The notes beneath the pieces were generated by a model. That model was not told the origin of the DNA, made no database searches, and saw nothing but the letters and a program-made list of their open reading frames with translations. A program made the translations under genes and the position numbers. A DNA stretch of 64,000 nt from Saksenaea vasiformis B4078 (taxonomy: Eukaryota; Mucoromycota; Mucoromycetes; Mucorales; Saksenaeaceae): assembly GCA_000697055.1 (NCBI GenBank), contig JNDT01002277.1:124001-188000 (forward strand), given 5' to 3'. This document shows positions 43,375 through 55,924 of the stretch, piece by piece; position 1 is the first letter of the stretch; every line of letters begins with the position of its first letter.

Positions 43375-45505
43375 CTATCCTAGAGCTGCCTTCGCGAGGC
43401 CAAGTGTCGCCTTGACTTTGTCTAGTACACTTGGTGCATAGATCATCTTCACCAAATTTTCGACAAAGCCATAACCGATTGAGGCACTCTTGACGGGATA
43501 ATCCAAGATAGGAGGAATTGGTGTCTTGACAAATGGAATGCGGTCAATTGTGACAGCCTTTGGCACGCACAGACCTCGCAAACCTTCAGGACCAGCCTTA
43601 AAAATAGGGAAAAGTAAGCACATTGATGATATAGGAAGAAATTAGTACTACATACAAATCGACCATAACCAGAGATGCCAACACCGCCAAAAGGCAGACT
43701 TTGACAGAGATAATTGACAGCGAAATCATTCACATTAGCCATGCCAACTTTGAGTTGCAAGCACATGCGTTCAGCCAGGGCTTTATCTGAAGAAAACACG
43801 GAGGAGCCAAGGCCGAAGGGGCAGGCATTTGCCACACAGATGGCATCTTCGGGACCTTGATGCTTCATAATCACCATGATGGGTGCAAAGGCTTCGTGGT
43901 TGGCAATAGCCATGTCAGGAGTTACATCGACCAATAAAGTAGGTTCAAAGTACTGGCCATTTGGATGCTTTGGGTGTTGCAGACGCTTGCCTCCGCGAAG
44001 CAAACGTGCTCCACGCGACACAGCTTCTTGAACAAGTTCTTCCAGTCTTTCAAACTTATGTTCCCACGATTAGCACGACAAGGATTAATCATAATACATT
44101 TACCTGATTGCCCATTGTCATAGCACCACAGTCAATTCCTTCTCCGTCAGCCAAGACGGAGCCTTGTCGCAGTTTTCCGATACGTTCGTTCATCTCGTTC
44201 ACCACCTTGTCGTAGATTTCAGCCGCAAGGATGATGCGTTCAATACCGATGCAGTTTTGGCCGCAGTTTTGGAACACGCCACGCATCAGGACGGGAATGG
44301 CCTGTTGCAGATCCGCATCCTTCAGCAAGATGGCGCAATCCTTACCGCCAAGTTCGAGAACACAAGGTACCAAATGATCAGCAGCATTACGCTGCACAAG
44401 CTTACCAACAGCTGGCGAACCAATAAAGGTGACATGATTCACACCAGAACGAACAACGGCTTCACCAACTTCAGCAAAGCCGCTGACAAACTGTACCAAC
44501 TCGGGATCATGACCATGCGCAACTAAACATGCACGCACGATCTCATTGTAGTAACGGGAAGACCAGGCAACATATTCCGAACATTTGACGATGATACCAT
44601 TACCGGACATCAAAGCGGAAATAACAGGACCAAGAGCATTGTGGAACCTAAATAAAGAAACCAGACGTCAGTCGTAATAGATCAATGCAGAAGCTTTCTT
44701 TTTTCTTTCCGTACGGGTAATTCCAGCTGACCAAGGCAGCCACAACGCCCATGGGTTGATACACAATCTTAGCATGCTTGTACATCATCAACAGACCAGG
44801 GCTGCGATAATCTTCTGACAGGGCTTGCTCACCATGGTCAATTGTCCAGCGCAGCTTGGCACAGGTGGTAATGACCTCTCCCAAAGAAGCATCAATCACT
44901 AGGGGTTACCCATGATAAGTTGACCTAAGTTTGTACAATTTATTCTCTTTTACTCACTTGTTTTTCCGGTATCTCTGCATCCTACCCGGCAAATGACTTC
45001 TTGGTTGGCGAGGATATACTCCAATAAGCTATGAAGCACAGCTCGTCTTTCATCAAAGGATGTCTTTGCCCATTTCACTTGAGCAGCCTTTGCACGTTGG
45101 TAGGCTTCCTGTACTTGGTCAACGGTAGGTGAGGGGATGTTCTCAATGTGATATCCGGTAGCAGGGTCGTAGCACACGATGGTCGAGGGATCTTTCGGAT
45201 CCTAACCGCGTTCAAAGTCAGTCATGCTTGTTAGTGATACCTGAGTACTTACGCGAAGCGATGGGTTTTGAAGCACCTCCCCTTTCCAAGAAGGATCAGC
45301 CTCTATTGAAATGAAATGAAAAGAATGAGCTAAAAACGAACCCTTGTCGCGTGTCGTAATAAGTGTGATTACGTGGAGGAGGGTTGACAGAAAACTTTTT
45401 AGCTTTGGGCTGTGAAAGCCAGGATAAGAATAACCAGCTGACAGCTACGCCAAGTCCTAGCGATGTCCAGTGCGTGATGGTCCATTCCCCTTGGAGAAAG
45501 TCCAT
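43375..45505 (-). CDS. MSC7: Aldehyde dehydrogenase, Msc7 type, membrane-anchored
   Basis: Seven exons on the minus strand: 45505-45338, 45300-45253, 45201-44958, 44898-44715, 44647-44104, 44054-43656 and 43596-43375, giving 602 residues. An N-terminal hydrophobic helix (TSLGLGVAVSWLFLSWL) follows the first 14 residues and suggests a membrane anchor. The catalytic body has VYQPMGVVAALVSWNYPFHN, VTFIGSPAVGKLVQ, the catalytic Glu in CVLELGGKDC and the catalytic Cys in FQNCGQNCIGIERI. It ends with SLPFGGVGISGYGRF. The long N-terminal leader and C-terminal extension match fungal Msc7 (yeast 644 residues), a poorly understood endoplasmic reticulum aldehyde dehydrogenase linked genetically to meiotic recombination. 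Substrate is not known. The first intron (45301-45337) is only 37 nt and is the least certain boundary; it is the only choice found that keeps the frame. Confidence 0.92.
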
Positions 45506-46077
45506 GGTGAGATGGGATGAAAACAAGGAGAGAAGGCACTGGTTTTCCCTTGACGTTTTGAAGAGCGCCCGAAATTTCAGTCGCACTTTGAAATTTTTAT
45601 GCGTGATGTTTTCCAGAGACATCGATAACGCGTTCTGGGAACGCCAACGTCGCACCATCGAACAGGCCCTTGTCCGTCCAACGTCACCGCGAAGGCATAG
45701 AGACGAATATGGATAAATGCAGTCCTTCGTCTTACGGTTCGCAACGTGATGGATCTAGTGAGGCTGGAATCTATGATTGTACCAAATTTTTCAGAGTACG
45801 AGAATTTCTGAAAGCAATGACGCGCGGTTTTCTGTCAGAAATAATGCAAAAAAGCGACGGAGATGCACCACACTAAAGATCCGAGTGTATTCCATCATCA
45901 ATTGTAATAATACAGAAAATGAAGCCGGCTCGTATGAAGTTTTTGTTTCGATTTTGGTTTTGAAACTTCTAAATAGAATGGCATCGCGTATGTGTAATTA
46001 TGAGTTTTAACATCTATATGCGTAGAATGGTGAATAAAGAGACTCTCTTGCTGTTTCAAGAAATTGTATGCCTTCGT
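45506..46077. other. Intergenic spacer, likely aldehyde dehydrogenase promoter
   Basis: About 570 bases between the aldehyde dehydrogenase start and the phosphatidylserine decarboxylase 3' end (both minus strand). No gene or repeat seen. Confidence 0.5.
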
Positions 46078-49000
46078 CTAACAACGTCGGCCAATGTGGT
46101 TACCCACGCGGACCTGAATTCATGGATGAATAAAACGAATAGGAAGATGAATTGATTGACATACCAGTGTCTCCAGAGGTTTTTCCGCGTTTTCCAACAA
46201 GTCATTGTCAAATTTGATCATGTCCTTTTGCCACAATACTACCAGCGTACTTCCACCAAAAGCGAAATATCCTAATTCTTGCGCTCGTGCTAAGTGCGTA
46301 CCTTCTGTGGCAGTCAAGACGGTGGATCCAACCATCATTGCACCAATGCAGACGATCGCGACTTCGCCAAAGGCGTCTGCCTCCATATGTACCACAGAGC
46401 GTGTGTTTTCACCGTAGACGTCGAGACTAGACAATGAATAAGAGGTTAAACATAATAGTTCCTAATGACGAGCTGTGACACATTACGTAGTACGGATGGC
46501 CATTGGGTTAACTGTATAATACTGGCCTTCAATGTGCTTAATCTCCGTGATCTTGCCGTCCACAGGAGAGTGGAATCTATTTTACCGGTTTGATGTTCAT
46601 CGTATGTGTATGACCAACTATTTCAGCTTACCTGTGATAATCTTGCGGTGCCAATCGGAAAATAGCAAGCGATCCACCTTCGAAACTTTGGGCTTTTTCC
46701 TCGTCACCGAGCAACTTAGCTAGGTTGAATTCAAGGCCCTTGATCCAAATGCTTGTTGCGTTGTCGATCGTCTGGAATGCCATCATACGGCAATCAGCTG
46801 CGCTAACAGCAACATTTGGATCGTCTGGGAAATCGCAGGGTCGCGCTCCTGGCTTCAGTTTGCGATAGAAGAATTCGTTGAAAGACTTGAAATCAGATAA
46901 TGGATCGAGAACTTCACTCATATCAAGCTGATGGAATTTGATAAACGGTTGAATTTCATGAACAGATTCAGGTGCGTCAAACCGACGACCTTGTTTGATT
47001 GTCATGTTGGTCAGGATGCGCTGAGCAGTCTTTGACTGGATTCCTGTCTTCATGCCCTTGTAGATCAAGCGCATACCTAGACGGACATAAACGCTCATAC
47101 GCTCCTCGATCAGCTGCCCACTTTCTCGATCTTGCACGATGATGTTCGCATTATTCTACTCGCAACGGTCAAACAACGTCTGGTTTTCTGGCCTATGTCT
47201 CTCACTTACCGTGCCGACAGAGTATTTTCCGTAACCAACCTTGCTAACGAGCTTGACAAACCATCTTCTCTGAGCATAAGCCTCTGTGATAAAGTTGCCC
47301 ATCAAGAACCGGTCGACCGTGGTCCAGTCGTTCGCAGCGCATGTTGCAACGTGTGTCACAATATCCATCTGGGCACGGTCATCTAGGTTGGGACGGTGAC
47401 AAATAGGGCACTCGGCCAGTCGAATGACCTTCTCATTGGCAGTACTTCCTCTCTCTGCATCCTCCCCGTTGTCTAACATCTCTGACGCAGCTGCGGGATG
47501 ATTACCCGTAAACTGGACGCCCTGGGCATCGATCAATGCTTCATCATCGTCGGCATCATCTGATTGTGGATATGAACTGTCGTCGGTATAAGGCTCCTCA
47601 TCATCTTCTGAGGAAGTTTCTTCGCTTGATGCTGCTACCATACTGTCAATAGTATTGGCCAAAGCAGTAATTGGGTATCCATCATGTGTCAACATGAATT
47701 CTTCAAGACATTGTACCATTTCATCTATGGATAACTCGTCTGTATCATTGGCAGGATCTTTTCCATGTCGCTTCCAGAACGCATCAAGCGTAGCCTCGGA
47801 GATGGTTGAGCCCACACTCTCTAACATGGATTGGACTTCGAGTCTGTTCAAGGAACCACTTTCGTCACTATCATACGTCTTTGCCAGCGCCATCCAAAAC
47901 ATCTTGCGGATCTCAGAGTAAGGTACAAATTTTACACGGAATGTCAATGTGGGACGCCTATCTTGCCACTTCTCCTGCTTTGCCATTTGTAACGGGACCG
48001 TATGAAGATCCATGTCAGCGTCAATCGCCTCGGCAGGGGTGCCAGCCCGAAGGGCTGCCTCTGCGTTTATCTGCGAATGTTTGATGATGTCCATGATGGG
48101 AACCTCTTGCGAAGCGACAAAATCGTTGTTTGAAAATTTGTCCTTATCGTATACAGCGAATTTGAGCTTGTATTTTGCTTCATTATGTCGCACATGGAAA
48201 AAGAGCTTTTCGTTCCACACAGGATTTAAGTTGTGGCGAATGGCGCGTGTACGGAAAGTTGATGCGCCGTAGGAACAGATAACAAACGGGTCCATATCGA
48301 ATCCAGTCCGGGTAACTATTTTCGATTAGTTCGCGTGCCTCAGCTGGACATGACTCACCATTCTTTTCGGGAGGTAAATCATTAGCCTGCACAATCTCCA
48401 AAAACGTGATGCCGACTATGTCGGGGTGGAACTGAGCAACATGGTCTTGTTGCCGGCCTTTCCATCTTTTGCGCATACGCCGCTTGGTCTTAGGAGGGGT
48501 GCAAATTCCCGAAGATACTGTTGTTACACTGGATGCGTTGGATTCATCCATGCCAATTTTCCTGGGGCGAGGCAATCGGCTGTCACCCTCGGGGACATCT
48601 GATACGGTCAGATGCTCCATATCGGAATGTAAACTCGAAGTGCTTTCCCAGCCTTCTGACATTGACGAGTATGGATTGTTATCCAATAGCAATTTCCAGG
48701 CTTGCTGGATTTTGCTTCGTGATTCCTCTGAATATTCTTCCTGGCCTTGAAGGATCAGACCTAAGCGCACGCCTATTTCGCCCAGTTCACCATCCGCCGC
48801 TTCAGTCTGTGGGTACCGTCTGCGGCGCAGAGCAAATCGCCGTGGCTGATGTGCGGCTTGTAGCGGGTACCATTGTACCTAAAGGAAAAACGGCAGTCTG
48901 TGTCACTTGCGGGGCTCAGCCGAGGACAAATTAAAAAAACCTACTTCATTTGCTTCATCGTGATATCCAATTGATTCGAGATCCTCAAACATGTGCTCCA

Positions 49001-49597
49001 GAGGAAGCTGGATTTGACCAAGGTATATGGATTTAAACCGGTCTTTGCTGCACATTGTTAAGAATAGTCCGTGTGTCCAAAGCATTTCCCATTTGGAACG
49101 TTGTCGCATCGAATCGAAAAGCTGGAAATCGAACGTACAAGACCATTCTGGGTCTGCGGATTTTCTCACAACATCCGTTCGCTGGCGTCTTCCGTTCAAG
49201 TTGACAACCACGTAGGGATTCAGAGCGCCGTCCTATAACAAAGTTATGAGAATTCGATGGATACTGGGCTAGAGAGAGAACATACATCGTCTTTAGGAGA
49301 TAAGTGACGGGCCCCAACGACAGACACTCGCAAAACAAGGTTGGAAAGGTCAGCGATGGCTGAGTCTGCTAGATCGTCTTCATTATCAAGGTCTGCACCA
49401 GCTTCGAACATGATGTCTTTCGTGTCTGATGAAGACGCATTTCGCCAAGGAGAGGATCTTTGCATTAGACGTAATAAGCGAGATCGCTTGCTCTGATGTG
49501 GAGACTGATCGTCTTCAGGGAATGGGGCGTCACCAATAACGTCTTTATTGGGAAGGTTCGAGCGACGTTGAGAGTGCCGCTGACTGTCTGACTGCAT
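46078..49597 (-). CDS. PSD2: Phosphatidylserine decarboxylase with two C2 domains (Psd2 type)
   Basis: Eight exons on the minus strand: 49597-49286, 49232-48945, 48878-48359, 48315-47210, 47155-46632, 46576-46487, 46426-46165 and 46113-46078, giving 1045 residues. A first C2 domain lies at about residues 85-200 ([23 protein letters not shown] split across exons) and a second at about 335-505 ([15 protein letters not shown] then [13 protein letters not shown]). They are followed by an EF-hand loop [12 protein letters not shown] near residue 521, an acidic linker, a CPIC...H...C zinc-binding motif near residue 660, and the decarboxylase domain from about 715. Catalytic landmarks are [11 protein letters not shown] (active-site His) and [12 protein letters not shown], whose GGST is the self-cleavage and pyruvoyl-forming site. 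Psd2 makes phosphatidylethanolamine in Golgi or endosomal membranes. The start was set at the first ATG of the frame; no upstream ATG exists. Confidence 0.95.
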
Positions 49598-50085
49598 TGG
49601 GTTAGGAATAGAAGAAGAAAGAAGGGTATCAAGAACAATAAGGGCGGAAAAAGGTGAGAGCACCTAACAAAAGAAAAAAGGAAAAGAAAAACTTTAAAAA
49701 ATCCCACCGCTTTTTGAGCTGAGCGTCAAAACTAGCATTTAAAGCACTTGATTATTAGACTGCAAAAAAGGATTTATCCTGGTGACCTCGTTGCCTTTAT
49801 TTAACGAGTATTACACTATATCTCCGTTTATTTCGCTAATGACGATTTGTCAAGTACAGTAAGTGACAGGTTTGTTAACCTGTTTTGGTAATTCTGGCAA
49901 TAGGTGATACATGTCAACCCCTGGGGGAAGTTTACAGTTGGAGACAGCGCATCATCGTTACGTGGGCATGCAGTCTGCATATGCCGTTTACATGAACCGT
50001 AACCATGTAGTCATTTCATTTGCTTATTCCGTCTCTCTTTCTACAATACATGTACAATGGTTACCCAGATGGCTTTCAAAATCTT
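49598..50085. other. Intergenic spacer, likely PSD2 promoter
   Basis: A 490-base tandem spacer between PSD2 and the TPS2-like gene, both on the minus strand. No repeats or genes seen. Confidence 0.5.
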
Positions 50086-53060
50086 TTATGTAACCAAATC
50101 TTCCAAAACGCTGATTAATTTTTCCGGCGTTTCTACATGCCATGAGGCAAGGGTCTTTCTGTCTGGTGGTCCTACGGATACCATAAATGCTGTTGCATTT
50201 GTGTCATCAGGGGTAGCATCTTTAATCACTGAGAACATATCTTCGTCCGTCTTGTCATCACCAGCGCAGAAAATAAAATCCGTAGCACGACAGTGTGACA
50301 ATGCGCGTTTCACAACTTCACCTTTGTTGACCACGGTTGGTCTCACTTCAAGGTTCTTCTTTCCTGCCAATGTTTCCACCGGAAACCTGCGTAGAATACT
50401 CTGTTCTAGATGATTCTGACATTCTTTCCTTTGGAAAGCACTATCTCGTTCGTCAGGTCAGAAGTAACACTTGAGTTTCGCTACGTACCCATATTTTGGA
50501 TCTGCCTTGCGGTAATGCCAAGTCAATGACCCGTGCTTCTCTTCAATAAAGCTGCCTGGGGTGCGTTCGGTGTAGTACTGAAACACTTCCATCACATCGG
50601 CTTTCCACGACAGATCCAGCTGATCGCTCATATCTGTCCATGTGGTGCTTCCAGGATCTCTCACGAAGCAGCCATGCTCAGATGAAAGTCCTAATTGCGG
50701 AATATGGCCCAGCCAACGTTTCAGAGAAGACTACCGATCGTTTATGTGCATAGAATCATTCGCTCATTTTTCGCTTTACCTGAGCCCCTCCCGAAACTAC
50801 CCACACAATATTTTTCGGATTTTTGCATATAGTTGTTAATAGATTCAGCATTCTCCTGGAAGGCATAGCTGCCTGTGGATCATCACAGATGGGAGCCAAT
50901 GTTCCCTATTTCCACCACATTAGTAGCAGTGTAAGCACACAGACTCTAGAAATAGATACATCATAATCGAGCATGAAGAGCCTCTGCTTAGCTTGTCCAT
51001 ACGCTTTGCTTAACTGGCTAGGGTCGAGAGCAGTAGTCGGACCGCGCCGGTTCTGCAAGGCGCAGTTTGTTACTAAGCCTTTTACGAGCGTCCTTGCCCA
51101 AAATGACGCGGTGTGTGATTGAACAAACACCTGGAGTTGCTGTAGGACAAAGGATGTAAAAGTATTAAAATTATTATACCGAAGGTAAAACGCAGGCGGA
51201 CCTTATATTTGATTTCTTTCTCTTCTTCGCTCATGATTAAGCACTCATGAATGGCTCTAGCAACTCCAGCATAATCCCAAGGATTTACGATGACCGCTTT
51301 GACAATAGAAATGTAAATAAATAGACGGAATTTAACGTTAGGAACTTCCACTCTACCTGCGCTCAAGCTTCTAGCAGTGCCAGTAAATTCGGAAAGAATT
51401 AATGGGCTGTGGCGATCTTCTTGGGCGACAATATATTCCAAACTTGCAGTGTTCATACCGTCCATTACTGGTGTCACGAGCGCAATATCAGCGGCTGATA
51501 AAAGTGCATAATATTCATCGCGATCAATGTGCTGGTGAAAGTAATTGACAGGAATAAACTCCAAGCTACCAAACTTTCCATTAATTCGACTGACTACTTC
51601 CGAGGTCTTAATCTCTAATCGTGGACAGTCTATTACGCCTGGAGAAGTAACTTGAATCAACACGACCTTGTTGCGCCACTCCGGGTAGATCTCGAGGAAT
51701 TTCTCAAATGCTTCAAGTTTTTGCAGCACGCCTTTAACTGGATCGAGTTTATCGCGTCCCACAATGAGTTTTTTCCCGGCGTATTTTTCTCGTATAGCCT
51801 TGATCTTTGGTGCAACACCTGGCTGATGGCAGTTACGATATGTCCGATCGACGTCAATACCAATTGGATAGGTACCAAGCGCCACAATAGTACCATTGGC
51901 ATCAACCCCTGCAGGAGAATATTCGTATCCCATAACACGCGTACAGTTCGATGCGAAATGACGAGCATAGTCATACGTCTTTGATAATACACATATCAGC
52001 AAGTATTTCTATTTTTTTCTTTGCTTTGGCTTACCTGAAATGCTATTAAATTGGCGCCAAGCATTCCAGAAAGGAGATCTCTGCGTCCTGAAGAAAATTA
52101 CACTTAGCATCGTAACTTTCAGCGATGTTCGACATACTTGGAAGGCAACGAAATATCTCTGAACTTGGAAACGGTGTATGGACAAACAGTCCGATAGGAG
52201 CACCAGGCAGTAATGCTCTAAGCATTTTTGGCACAAGCAGTAGATGATAGTCATGTACCCAAACCGTAGCCATTTGTGAATACCCATAGAAGCTATATCT
52301 TTACCAAACCCTTTTTTTTCCTTTTACTTACTAATATCACCGGGTTTGTACAGATCCACAACGGCTTTTGCAAAGATCTCATTCACTTTGACATAGTCAC
52401 CCCAGTATTTATTTTCATCAACGGATTCAGACCACATGAGGTAATGGAGCAGTGGCCATAGCACTGCAAGCAGAGTAGAGTGGAAAAATCAGCGATCGGA
52501 GGATGAAACCTCGAGCACAACTTGCCTTGTTTGCAGTAACCTTCATAATGCCCCGTCGCATACTCATTGTCAAGGAAGATGGGCATAATGTGATGCATCG
52601 TCTTCAGTAGGCTAATCAAACTTTGCTTCTGTTCTTCTGTCAGGCTTTTGGTGCATATATGGGCACCCGATTCAGTCTGAATTAAACCAGTACTGCCGAT
52701 GTAAATGGTATGATATGTGAATTTAAGTGAATCCAAGCCAGCATACATTGCTGAATGTCCTCGACGATGCCCCAAGCGCCATAGATCTGTCTGGCCAAGA
52801 TCGGGAACAGTTGAATGTCGTCTTCTAGTCAACTGCGAAATAGGAGTGCTATCGATCTCTTTTTGCTGTTGCTTCCAGGAAAGATCATTTCTTGTATTGG
52901 TGCGGTTGTCACTGGAACTGTCGAGGCGTAATATACATTCAAATGGTACCTGATTTACTACATTGATCACTCTGCCAATGCTGTCTGGTGCTGTCTTATT
53001 TTGGAGCTGCAAAAGGGTATGTAATTTACTGTTATTGAAGTCATGAATTGGTTGGGTCAT
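50086..53060 (-). CDS. TPS2: Trehalose-6-phosphate phosphatase with N-terminal synthase-like domain (Tps2 type)
   Basis: Minus strand, ten exons as read: 53060-52526, 52463-52328, 52292-52138, 52087-52035, 51978-51357, 51296-51202, 51139-50960, 50905-50780, 50730-50489 and 50440-50086, giving 832 residues. The N-terminal GT20 (trehalose-phosphate synthase) domain has VWVHDYHLLLVPKMLRALL, GLFVHTPFPSSEIFRCLP, LGANLIAFQTYDYARHF and a kinked loop VGRDKLDPVKGVLQKLEAFE. The C-terminal HAD phosphatase domain has RLFMLDYDGTLAPI and GDDKTDEDMF. Tps2 dephosphorylates trehalose-6-phosphate to trehalose in the cytosol. Its GT20 part is usually catalytically weak. The first intron uses a GC donor (AG|GCAAGT, 52525-52464). 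The second junction is uncertain: a 35-nt intron (52327-52293) keeps the frame but adds an unexpected NFYGYSQMAT before VWVHDY. The motif usually reading SGRD reads SGGAQ here. Confidence 0.9.
52464..52525 (-). other. GC-AG intron in the TPS2-like gene
   Basis: The donor AACAAG|GCAAGTTG fits the extended GC-AG donor consensus and the acceptor is CTGCTTGCAG. Removal joins YEGYCKQ to VLWPLLHYLMW, a conserved trehalose-phosphate synthase segment. No GT donor nearby keeps the frame. Confidence 0.85.
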
Positions 53061-53844
53061 TGTTAAAAAGTAAAGGATAGAAAAAGGACACCCGATCTAG
53101 GGAAAAGAAAAAATGAGATTTATGCGGAACTTAAGATCGCGTTTTATGTGCGTTATGTTTGAAACCATCTTCGTTATTGTGGTCGGCGATTTGCTGGAAG
53201 AATTTCATGCAGAATTAAATTTTTGAATTTTTTTTTGTTTTCTGACGTTTACCAAATATAAGCAACTCACGAGACTTTAATATAAGGATATAGATGGCTT
53301 TTATCTAGATTTAATGCTTCCCAAATTTTGGAAACTTGAGTATTTCCAAATAGACTACAGATGCTATCGCTATTGTACAATGCAAAATGAACTGTGCCAA
53401 TGGTTTCATATCTAGGAATTCACTGATGTTGTCAAGAATGACACTAACCCTTTTCTTCTATGTATAAGAGGAAAAATCACATGGAAATCTCCAGGTCAGC
53501 CTGCTTCCTATCTGTGTGGGTATAAATAAGTGTTATTCAGTAAAGCAGCATTAACACTGGTCTTGGCCGGAGCATATGCATGGTATGATTTTCTGATTAC
53601 TCGCGCTCGTTGAAACTGTACTAGGGAATAATGACATTAGCCACTTGACCTGACGTATTTCTCTGACGTGATTAGACGCTATCGTAATGATGATCTAATC
53701 AAGGAATAATTGATGAAGAAAGCGGTAGAATATAAGTTGTCATCCACATATGTGCCAATAACAGCCATTACTAAAGTCTCCCGGCTTTCCTGTATATAAG
53801 TAACGAATAGATCACTTTTCCCTTTTGTGTGGTTTTCCCGCGCT

Positions 53845-54065
53845 ACTGTTTATTAAAATACGCTAATCGAAATAAATTTTGCGTCCAGAAAGGACCAACC
53901 TCGCGCTAAAAAGAAAGCAAGCTACGCAGTTAATATACCAATCATGGCAGAAATATCATACATGACTCACATGAGGTTAATCTCCCATGTACGTAAAATT
54001 TATTGGAGCGGCATATAACATATTTCATGGTTAGCAAATAGAATGATGTTGATATTTTTTTACCG
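53845..54065 (+). repeat. Dispersed repeat family, copy 4
   Basis: Blocks in order: CTGTTTATTAAAATACGCTAATC, AAATAAATTTTGCGTCC, GGACCAACCTCGCGCTAAAAAG, then ATTTATTGGAGCGGCATATAAC, TTTCATGGTTAGCAAATAG and GATGTTGATA. It matches copy 3 block for block. Confidence 0.7.
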
Positions 54066-54330
54066 CTTTTTCCAAATGCTTCTTTTTGGAGATGCCTGGA
54101 TATATCGTGCTTGCTGTCGTAAAGATCACCTTCTGAATTCAAGCTCAAATTCACCGGACTGGTACGGTTACATGATCTTTGCGTCGTTTTCAAGGTTGCG
54201 TGTTTTCGTTTTTAGATAATTTCCCATAGCTTGGATTGATAAAGAAGACGAATAAAATGTACAAAAAGAAAAGAAGAAGAAGGAAAAAAAGAAGTTGGAC
54301 TTCCCACTTAAATATGTGTCACTTTCCGTT

Positions 54331-54700
54331 ATCTGAGACTCCTTTTTGTGTGAGATAAAACGAACCTATCTTCAACGCATCTTTTGCATGAGACGACGGA
54401 ATCCTGTTTCTGAGACACCGTTTGTATGAATCAAGAGAACCCGATCACTGATTCACCCTTTATATGAGACGATCGTACCCTATCACCGACACGCCTTCTG
54501 CGCGAGATAACACACCCTTTGGCATGATGTAAGAAAATCCGATCGGTGATACGCCTTTTGCATGAGACAAAGAACCGTATATTTAACACGGGATAATTGG
54601 TTCCTATCTTTAACACGTCCTTTCCACGAGACGATGACACCTTGTCTCTGAACATCTTTTGCGTTAGATAGTGGGAGGCTATCAATGACACAAACGTAAT
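54331..54700. repeat. 38-bp minisatellite, eight to nine degenerate units
   Basis: Unit consensus is close to CCTATCNNTGACACGCCTTT followed by TGCATGAGACGAYRGAAC, 37-38 bp. Clear unit starts lie near 54365, 54403, 54441, 54479, 54539, 54603 and 54641. Two units are partly deleted. Unit divergence is high, so the array is old. Confidence 0.85.
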
Positions 54701-55379
54701 ACGGAAGAGTATGATACGCAAATCATAGAATTGGATGAACGTAAAAAGACATACTCAAAGCGCAGAGTTTATCTGGAATTAACGCCAAATAATTTCAAAT
54801 AGACGCAAAGTCATGGGAAAATTCTATACGTTCTGCGTGACACAGTCATGTAGCAAAAGTATATATTTCACGCGGGTAATCTCATTAGAGCAACACTGTT
54901 TCACTGATAGAGCTAGGTGTCCACATAATATCTGCCTTAGGTCAGTGATGCTTGGACGACGTCTTGGCACGCTCGGGTCTCAGAACTGTGAAGATCCTAG
55001 CACGCGCAGATACATTTTTTACCTCAATATGCAAGCAAACAACTACCGGATTTATCCGCCACATTGACATTGACGCTTTCTCATAATCTTTTTGACGTGT
55101 TTTAAAACAGCGGATTTACGCGGACTCAACTTGTGTTAGGCGCTCTCAATGCGTTAAAAATCTTCGATATCTGCGCGCGCTTCATACCACGTTCACTCAA
55201 TTGTGAGTCTTTGATATTGCGTGCATTTAAGGACACGCTGCGACCCTATTTTTTACTTTTACGTTATTTCTTCGGTCTATATTGCTGCAGTAATTCACTC
55301 ATATGGACTAACTGTGAGGTTGATAGTTCGAGTTGTTTGAGGTGTGCTTTCGTTCCTGTAGCCCTCCCATTCATTTTCT

Positions 55380-55860
55380 TTTCTTTTCTTTTTTCATTTT
55401 GTAAGTACCGCAGCTCTTCCAACGGTCATCACATAGTAATTTCATCCTGCATAGGCTTCTCATGTCTGTTTTATGCTCTGCTTTCCCTCTTTGCTGTTTC
55501 CCCCAATTCCCCCGCTTTTCATAACTGTTGCTGTTCTTTCAATCATCGTCATAACTAACTTCCTTCTACACAGGCTCTCTTCTTCTTTCTTCTTTCGCCC
55601 CAGGAGGGCACCAGCCCCTTTTAACGGAGTGAGTATGCCCTGCATGGAGATACGGTGTCTGTAAGTGCTTACGTTTGTATTGACTGGGCGATTTCATACT
55701 GACATTTTTTTTTCATTTGTAGCTGCTGGCGGCTTCATTTTACCAGCTTCTTAGCCGTTTTTTCCAAAAATATTTGTGATCATACCGTGTGCCACCCTGG
55801 ATAGGATGCGTCGCGGTCCCTTACCCACGCGTCGGGATTACACCAATGGTAAGTGAGATG
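55380..55860 (+). other. Possible small spliced gene fragment
   Basis: Three features argue for transcription. There is a GTAAGT donor at about 55401. A textbook branch point and acceptor (AACTAACTTCCTTCTACACAG) end at 55574. A further donor (GTGAGT) lies at about 55629 with an acceptor (TCATTTGTAG) at 55722. Joining across the last intron reads RPRRAPAPFNGLLAASFYQLLSRFF and stops after QKYL. A short open piece MRRGPLPTRRDYTNG follows at about 55806 with a GTAAGT donor. No family matches. It may be a decayed or very small gene, or noise. Confidence 0.25.
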
Positions 55861-55924
55861 ACAGAGTATCATCGAATGTGTGCTTATCGTGAATGGTTGT
55901 CTATGGTATTCTGGTAAATTTTGC

